A stretch of DNA of 64,000 nt from Podospora bellae-mahoneyi (Eukaryota; Ascomycota; Sordariomycetes; Sordariales; Podosporaceae). A model generated the notes under the pieces. The model did not search any database, was not told the DNA's origin, and saw only the letters and a list, made by a program, of their open reading frames with translations. This document shows positions 58,094-64,000 of the stretch, piece by piece (position 1 is the first letter of the stretch; every line of letters starts with the position of its first letter). A program made the position numbers and the translations under genes. Location: assembly GCF_035222275.1 (NCBI RefSeq), contig NC_085881.1:3162001-3226000 (forward strand). The letters are read 5' to 3'.

Positions 58094-58674
58094 AAATCTG
58101 ACTGTTTTTATCTTGGGCCGAAACCTGGGGTTTTTGTCGGTTTTTGCAAAAGTAATCAAAGAGGATAGACGGAGAAAAATGGGTGGATAAACAGACTACC
58201 ACACACCCAATGCCTCCTCCATTTCTCATGAACTGAGGAAAAGGGGGGTTGTGTATTACATTTCCTGGGGAGGGGAACTTTTTCACTAGGCTTTGTTCGT
58301 CGGGATCAAAAAAGAATAAAACGGAGTTTTGGTAAGGGGATTTGCAAGGCGTTTGGGAGGGGAGGGTAAAGGAGGGCAGTTGCCCCTCGAAGGCTGGACT
58401 GGAGAGGGCGCGGATGAGCCATGTTGCCCATCGACACCCCCCTGAAGGGCAGTAGGATGGGGTAATCGGGTGCTTGCTTTCATGTGTATACCACCTTTTC
58501 TTCATATTCAGCTAGCCAGCGAGAAGAAGAATTACTGTCGTGATAGTTGATTAGTGTGGCAGAAACAACGTGCATTTTCGCTGTAACCTATCTTTTCAAT
58601 GTTTATTCAGTGATTCCACTACCTGTACCGCAACCTAACGAACAACTACTTCAACATTACAATCAACTCATCCC
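58094..58674. other. Convergent spacer between Ies1 and Sec39
   Basis: 581 bases between two stop codons with no supported gene; contains T-rich and A-rich stretches consistent with two 3' UTRs. Confidence 0.55.
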
Positions 58675-61611
58675 TCATTCCCTCCCATTCCCACCCCCAG
58701 CCGCCGCAGGCCCAGGAGCACCAACCAACCACCCAACCCCACTAACCAACGTCCCCATCGCCGCATTCTTCAACTGATCCCTCTTCCTCGCCCTCTGTTG
58801 TCCACCCTCCCCGTCATGACTCCCACCAGTAGGACTCACCACCTCCCCTCCACCCGACCTAGCACTATCCATACTCCCCCTCTCGCTCCCATTCTTATCC
58901 CCCCCCCCAGCCAAACCCCCCACAACCCCCCTCCCCAACCCCCCCAGCGCCCCCCCAGCAGCCCTCTGTAGCCCACTCAGCGCGCTCAAATTCCTCGGCG
59001 CCGTCAACCCCGTCGCCCTCGCCAAATCAAACAAACTCATCGGCGCCTCCTCCTCCTTACTATCTCGTCCCCTACTGCTCCCACCAACCCGTGCTTGTTT
59101 TGCCTTGTTCGTACTGCTAAACCCCCCCGGCATGTTTGTGCCCGAGACACTATCCCCCCTCCAATCCCACTCCTCCTCTCTCTCCTCCTCCTGCCTAACC
59201 TTCACCTCCAGCTCCTCCTCCGCCCGTCGATAAACATTCAAAATCTCCTGCAGCGTCGCCCCCGGCGCGATCCTCAACGCAACGCTCAAACACTCAATCC
59301 TCTGCTCCAAGTGCCTAATCTCTTCGTTCGCGCTCCCGGTCCCAAAATGCGTTGGCTTGGTCGTCCTCGCCGTACGCCGGTACTTCCCCGCCTGCAGCGC
59401 CACTCGCCACGAGTAATCATCATTTTGTTGGCCGGTAGCAGGAGAATCGAGACGGGTGACGACAAAAGAGTAGGCTGTCTCGAAATCTTCTTCTGTTAAA
59501 GCCGCGTCGATGCACATGGCTGTGATGCGTTGAGACACCTGTTCTGGCGGGTGCGGGAGAGAGGATGGATGAGAGGAAGAAGAAGATTGTTTAACCAGCC
59601 CGGCTTGGACCATCCGGTTGCCCAGGTCGACAAAGTCCTGGAGCCGGGTGTATGATTTGGGGTTTTGCTCGAGGATTTTGCCAATGATGGAGATCGGATC
59701 CGAGTGTACCCGCAGGACAATAGGGGTGAAGGGTTCGCCTTGTTTGAGGACTAGACGGTATTCACTTAGGGCGTGGGTGGCTTGGAGGAGGGCCTCGACT
59801 TTTTGGGCGAGGGGGTGGGATTTGGGGAGGGTGGAGGGGAAGGCTTTGATTCTGAGGGAGGACTATTAGTATGGAGAAAGTGAGAGGAGTTGAGAAGGCG
59901 TTGGCTTACATCTCATCACACTTCTTGAGCCCACCGCGAGTGCGGTTGGGATTGGAAGCGTTGTCATAGGCCGTCATGGCGGTGGCGTAGACCGTGTCTT
60001 GCAGCACCTTCTCGTCCAGGGGCCGGTCAGGGGCGTCTTCGTACAACGACCGCGCCAAGGAGTAGCCTTTCGGCAGTTAGTAAAGAGAAGAACAGAACCT
60101 AGAAGAAACAACCTACGTGTGTTGAAAAGCAACGCCTTGAGAATCTCAACCTCCAAAAACTCTTTTTTCAACTTGCTGAACACCCCCTTAGGAGTGGCCT
60201 CAAGAGACACCTCCTCAGCACCCCAATCCCGAAGCCAGAGAATCTCATTTCTCACCCCCAACCAAAATTTATCGTCTGTCTTTGGGCCGTTGTGGTTGAG
60301 ATGATGAATCAACTTGCTGGCCTGTTCTTTCTGGTCACGTTCGTCTTGTAACAAGGCGAGCTCTCCGGCTCTTCTAATGGTGCAAGCTTGGCCGGCATGG
60401 GTGAGAAGATGAGCACTGAGAATCAGTGCCTCCAAGAAAGCGACAGCAGAGTTGTCGGGCGCCGTCAAAATATTCGATGAAGCCAACAGATCATTCCGCA
60501 TAAACGTCGCGGTTTTGGTGGAGATGATGTCCTCAGATATTTGCTCGGCAAGGGGCGGCAGGAGTGTGACAGCTGAGGGAAAAGGGGGCAGCGGATCTAG
60601 ACCGCGGAGGTTCGCAACCTGAGCCGCGATACTATATGCCCCCTCAATCGCCTCAGATGACGCTTCCGGAAGCACATAGGCCGATGCCAATGCTGCCTGC
60701 GCATAGGCTCGCTGCACACGGTCTTGCTGTTGCTCTGTCAACTCCAGCTTCCCCCAGCCGGCCAGGTCAGCATCTCCTGGACCACCCCACTGTTGAATAG
60801 CATTGACGGCCACCCTCCAGTTCTTTGACGCTTGCGTGGTGAGCCAGCGAAGAACCTCGTCGTATCCGGCACAAATCCCGTCGTCTTCCTCGCCGTTGGG
60901 AGAAACGATACTACGTCTCCTGGTCTTCCACTTCTTTTCGTCCACAAGCCATGGACCGATTAGACCCCGCAAGTCTCGTCCTACTACGGGTAAGTCCTCT
61001 TCCCTGGCTCCGGTCCGAGACAGTAACAGATTGACGGCAACACGATCTGGGAGTTCCTGAAAAGCAGACAAGGTGTATTGAATTGGATCCTCTGGGTGGT
61101 ATTCGCAGTTTCGTCGTAAAAGCGGCAAGATTGTCGAGATCAAAAGGGTCCGCACGTATGCCGACTGATCCATGAACGGCAGCAACAAGGTCGGGAGCTC
61201 CGCGAGCAAGCCAGCCTCCTCGTCCACCTTGTATGACCTCCGGACAAGGAAGGAGGTGATAGTGTCATCCTCAACCTCTTTTGGTGTATCCTTGAAAGTC
61301 AAGGGCAGTAGTCGAAGCTTGCGCACCCGCTTTGTCGCATCCCCCTCGGCTAGCGTCTCTACAGATGAAGCATCGACGTCATGGTTGGTGTTTTCTGAAA
61401 GTGTTCCCTTTTCGATCTTCTCGAGAAATCCGACGTATTTGTTTGATTGTAAGGTTTCGGGGAGGTATGTCAGGAGAATGCGCAACACCAGGTCTTTGCG
61501 CAGGACAGTGTCATGGCGGGCAGCAAGGACAGCCAAGCTATCGATATCGGCCTGAACAGCAAAGTGCACGGCAAGGAGGACCAGCTTTGCCGGTGATAGT
61601 GAGAGGGTCAT
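58675..61611 (-). CDS. SEC39: Sec39 family protein, Dsl1 tethering complex
   Basis: Exons 61611-60117, 60066-59910 and 59851-58675, 942 residues; introns 50 and 58 nt. ATG 61611 begins M-T-L-S-L-S-P-A-K-L-V-L-L-A-V-H-F-A-V-Q. The protein is an all-helical repeat with the Sec39-domain segments V-L-R-I-L-L-T-Y-L-P-E-T and the later F-W-L-G-V-R-N-E-I-L-W-L-R-D-W and V-E-I-L-K-A-L-L-F-N-T-R. Exon 3 supplies the end of the domain (A-L-S-E-Y-R-L, F-V-D-L-G-N-R-M-V). It also carries a Gly/Ala/Ser-rich tail of about 150 residues. Sec39 with Dsl1 and Tip20 tethers COPI vesicles at the ER. Frames open upstream of 61611 were rejected. The 3' part of the coding strand is very G-rich. Confidence 0.87.
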
Positions 61612-62062
61612 TATTTTCGAGGCTCCTGTATCCGAGATTCGTACTATCGACCTAGAGAATGAATGGAACGGTGCAAAATCGCATGTCGAATTACGTCGGA
61701 TAATGCCTTCACATGGCAACTTGTCAGTCAACGACAAGGACACGGAGCTGAGAGCTTCCACAAACAGCAGTTGGGGATCGTGAACACATTCGCTCTTGGC
61801 ATCTTTCCCCAAGAAAGCGGCAGGGATAGGGGTCAGCCAGCCAATCGAAGGCCGGGCATTTCGCCCGCAGTCCGTCATTGTGGGTCATCCCTGCTGTGGC
61901 TTGACCTGCAAAAGTGTGGCTGCCGCTCTCCCGTGCGTGTGTCTGTTGCTGGCCAAGCTCCAAGTGGGAACATCACATTGACTTTGGACGCCGACGACAT
62001 TCGCGACCTCCCCTCAACTTCCCCTCCTGCCACACCACAAACAGGGAAATTCATAGCCCATC
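61612..62062. promoter_or_regulatory. Putative bidirectional promoter, Sec39 and NDUFS5
   Basis: 451 bases between divergent start codons. No TATA box is evident. A shared promoter is inferred from the spacing only; both frames are partly open into this region but without family-like residues. Confidence 0.45.
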
Positions 62063-62524
62063 ATGGCGTCCGGATACGGCGTGAACGGCGGTGGGTAGCC
62101 TGGACACGTCCCAATGGCCTCAATTGGCCCTCACCTAGCAACAGATAAACTAACAATGCCCTCGCAGGCCCGTCTCGGTGCTTCCCCTTCTGGCAGGAGC
62201 TGCTCTCGTGCTACGTTGTCAACACCACCGAATTCGATGACTCTGGAAAGGCCAAGTGCGCCGGGCACATGGAGGACTACTACGAGTGCTTGCACCACAG
62301 AAAGGAGGTTAGCGACTGCCCCGAGCGCCGGCGCAAACATCATAGGGAACCTCTCGCTGATCGAGATTGTGATACAGGCTGCCAGAGTCAAGGCCCTGCA
62401 GGCTGCTTACAGAGCTGCCGAGGCCAAGAAGCTGAAAGAGAATCCTCCGAATGCTACGCAAATAAGGAATCTGGGGCTGCTAGACAAGGAGGACGACACA
62501 AAGAAGGTGCTTGGATCCAGCTAG
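62063..62524 (+). CDS. NADH:ubiquinone oxidoreductase subunit NDUFS5-like
   Basis: Three exons: 62063-62090, 62168-62307 and 62378-62524, 104 residues; introns 77 nt (GTGGGT) and 70 nt (weak GTTAGC donor). The product has the twin CX9C signature: Cys14-x9-Cys24 and Cys40-x9-Cys50, followed by L-H-H-R-K-E-A-A-R-V. This pattern, with P-S-R-C-F-P-F-W near the start, matches the 15 kDa subunit of complex I (NDUFS5), imported through the Mia40 pathway to the intermembrane-space face. The start at 62063 encodes M-A-S-G-Y-G-V-N-G-G as in relatives. It is divergent from Sec39. Confidence 0.9.
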
Positions 62525-63066
62525 AAGGGGCCGATGAGAGAATAGACGTTTTCGATGTGCATATACAATTACTGGCGGTGGTTTGCAAGCCGCCAATGGT
62601 GAGAAACGAAGCTGATACATTCATGCTAGTCGAGCTCTGGAAAATGGTGACTTGTTCGTTGATAATGGGTTGGGTTTGCTTTGTGCTGCGGTAGGCCAAG
62701 TGAAGCATATCTTCTGAACCATTGAGAGAGCTTTGCAGGGCTCGGATGTAAACAAATACCGGGAGCAACTCAGTAGAGCCCAGGAGCCAGAACCTGAAGG
62801 GCAGAGCCTGTGTCTCCGCAAACCATGCTCCGAGTGGAAACTTCACCTGCGTGCCTTCCATCTTGTCTGGTCTGGCAGTGAGTGCATTCACTTCTCTCAG
62901 GTTTGGCCCTTCCTTTCCAGCGACTTTCCTTCTTCTCGACCAGGCTGTCGACCATTTTGGTTCCTGCTTGCATCTTGTTTGCGCATCCGGGAAGCCTTCA
63001 GGCCCACAGAGTCGCCTTTTCTTTCGACATTTCATTTCCTCCAGTCACTCGTTGATTTCCTTCAAG
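62525..63066. other. Intergenic region
   Basis: 542 bases between NDUFS5 and the right-edge gene. The last 200 bases are T/C-rich, consistent with a 5' leader for the gene starting at 63067. No gene is seen. Confidence 0.5.
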
Positions 63067-64000
63067 ATGCCTAGCCTCCGAGGCATCGAGATTTCCATCT
63101 CTACGAGCTCAGACGATGAACGAATCCCCGAGTACCCGCATCCAGAAGGTTCAAGATGTCCAGCTCGTAGCTTCTCTCAGACTGTTCCCGACGATATACC
63201 CAAGAGCTTGGCCACGACCTTTCACCCAACCCCGGCTCAGTACCACAAGTATGGGCCGTCAGTGTCTGTCTACATTCCATCTGTTTCTGGTGAGATTTTC
63301 GACCGAAGATGGTGCAAAGGCATCCGCTAATTCGGTCCAGGAACTCGTTTCTCAATCAACTATGCCGTCAATGCTCCGCCGCCTTCCCCTTGCAAGTTTG
63401 TTTTCTTTCGACTCTACATGAACGCCAGGCCCATTTCCGCCTGGGGGATTGAACCAGCTGTCAAGGATAATGGAAGGGTAGTCAAGTCCCTCTGGGCGCC
63501 AACATCTCGATACATGGACCAAGTCGGGATCGAAAGCCGCAACTTCGTCTTCTTGCCAGGCCAGGAGCACAAATCTGTGGCAGAGGATGGCGGTTTGATT
63601 GAGATACAAGCCTTTCGCGCTAAAGCACGGCGGGCTAGAGCTCCAAAGCTGGAAGAATATCGACTCCAAGACAACTATGGCATAGCGTAAGTGTCTTTGA
63701 CTGCGAGTTGTCAATTCTGTCCCCTAACTTCAATGCTAGGGCTCCCAGTGTTGGTCTTGTTGAACAACCTCAAGACATGTGTTACTACACCTTCATATTG
63801 ATGGATCCCAAGGAGTCACCCTTTGCCTCGTTCCGTTTTCACTACCGCACCTGGAGTAACCTCGAGCAGCTGAACTTGATCCCCACAAAGGAGCTCAACT
63901 TTCTCCGAAACATCTCGCCAAACACAAAGCGTGATAGCGGCCCAAGTATCGACTTCACCGAGAACGGTTCATCGGAAGAGGTTCGGTCTCCTTTGGAGAA
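63067..64000 (+). CDS. Fungal protein of unknown function, 5' part
   Basis: Runs off the right edge. Exons 63067-63289, 63341-63686 and 63740 to beyond 64000; introns 51 nt (GTGAGA) and 53 nt (GTAAGT, CTAAC, CTAG). The visible 276 residues start M-P-S-L-R-G-I-E-I-S-I-S. They contain V-Y-I-P-S-V-S-G-T-R-F-S-I-N-Y-A-V and a strand-rich central region (F-V-F-F-R-L-Y-M-N, V-K-S-L-W-A-P, N-F-V-F-L-P-G) and F-I-L-M-D-P-K. The layout recalls fungal DUF7918-type proteins, which begin with a G-I-x-V-x-V strand and a central beta domain, but I am not sure of the family. No signal peptide, membrane segment or catalytic motif is seen. Confidence 0.75.

Noticed and set aside
1-64000. CRISPR arrays, insertion sequences or integrated viral genes
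   Set aside because: No spaced direct repeats, transposase or viral hallmark genes were recognised; the gene content is typical nuclear fungal DNA.

Overview
The window is nuclear DNA of a filamentous ascomycete (Pezizomycotina). Most genes are interrupted by 49-77 nt introns with GT(R)NGT donors and CTAAC/CTGAC-like branch sites. Intergenic regions are GC-rich with pyrimidine tracts. The gene set (Tra1, Ies1, Sec39, Rgd2, METTL25-like, a secreted fungal alkaline phosphatase, an LPMO-like protein) fits Sordariomycetes, most likely Sordariales. That placement is from family resemblance and intron style, not from a database search.

Layout: 1-8378 has no gene I can support. 8379-9344 (+) is a flavin-reductase-fold protein. 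9720-12470 (-) is an F-BAR/DEP/RhoGAP protein (Rgd2 type). 13933-15451 (+) is a membrane-anchored M19 dipeptidase. 15644-16124 (-) is mitochondrial ribosomal protein uS13m, divergent from a METTL25-like methyltransferase at 16425-18206 (+). After a 2.7 kb leader/intergenic stretch come a CASTOR-like ACT-domain protein (20872-22220, +), convergent with Yih1/IMPACT (22534-23373, -), a gamma-glutamylcyclotransferase/AIG2-like protein with a GC-AG intron (24462-25086, +) and a secreted LPMO-like protein (27332-28078, +).

The centre is the giant Tra1 gene (29559-41313, +), followed by APC/C subunit Cdc16 (41948-44034, +). A minus-strand block follows: acetoacetyl-CoA synthetase (44298-46460), secreted alkaline phosphatase (46932-49166), CutC (50086-51015), a decayed fructosamine-kinase-like pseudogene (51625-52217), an intron-containing tRNA-Arg(ACG) (53475-53563) and a 2-oxoglutarate/Fe(II) oxygenase (53675-54930). 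The right end holds Ies1 of INO80 (55923-58093, +), Sec39 of the Dsl1 tether (58675-61611, -), complex I subunit NDUFS5 (62063-62524, +) and the 5' part of an unrecognised gene (63067-64000, +).

These are mostly unlinked housekeeping genes, not a pathway cluster. The one suggestive neighbourhood is the CASTOR-like/Yih1 pair, whose family members act in TORC1 and Gcn2 amino-acid signalling. The most striking unexplained structure is compositional: several genes on both strands begin strongly C-rich on the coding strand and flip to strongly G-rich toward the 3' end. Other points of interest are a stopless 72-nt intron in Tra1, an exon consisting only of ATG, and a telomere-like G-run array at the alkaline phosphatase stop codon. 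I found no CRISPR array, transposon or obviously new multi-gene system.
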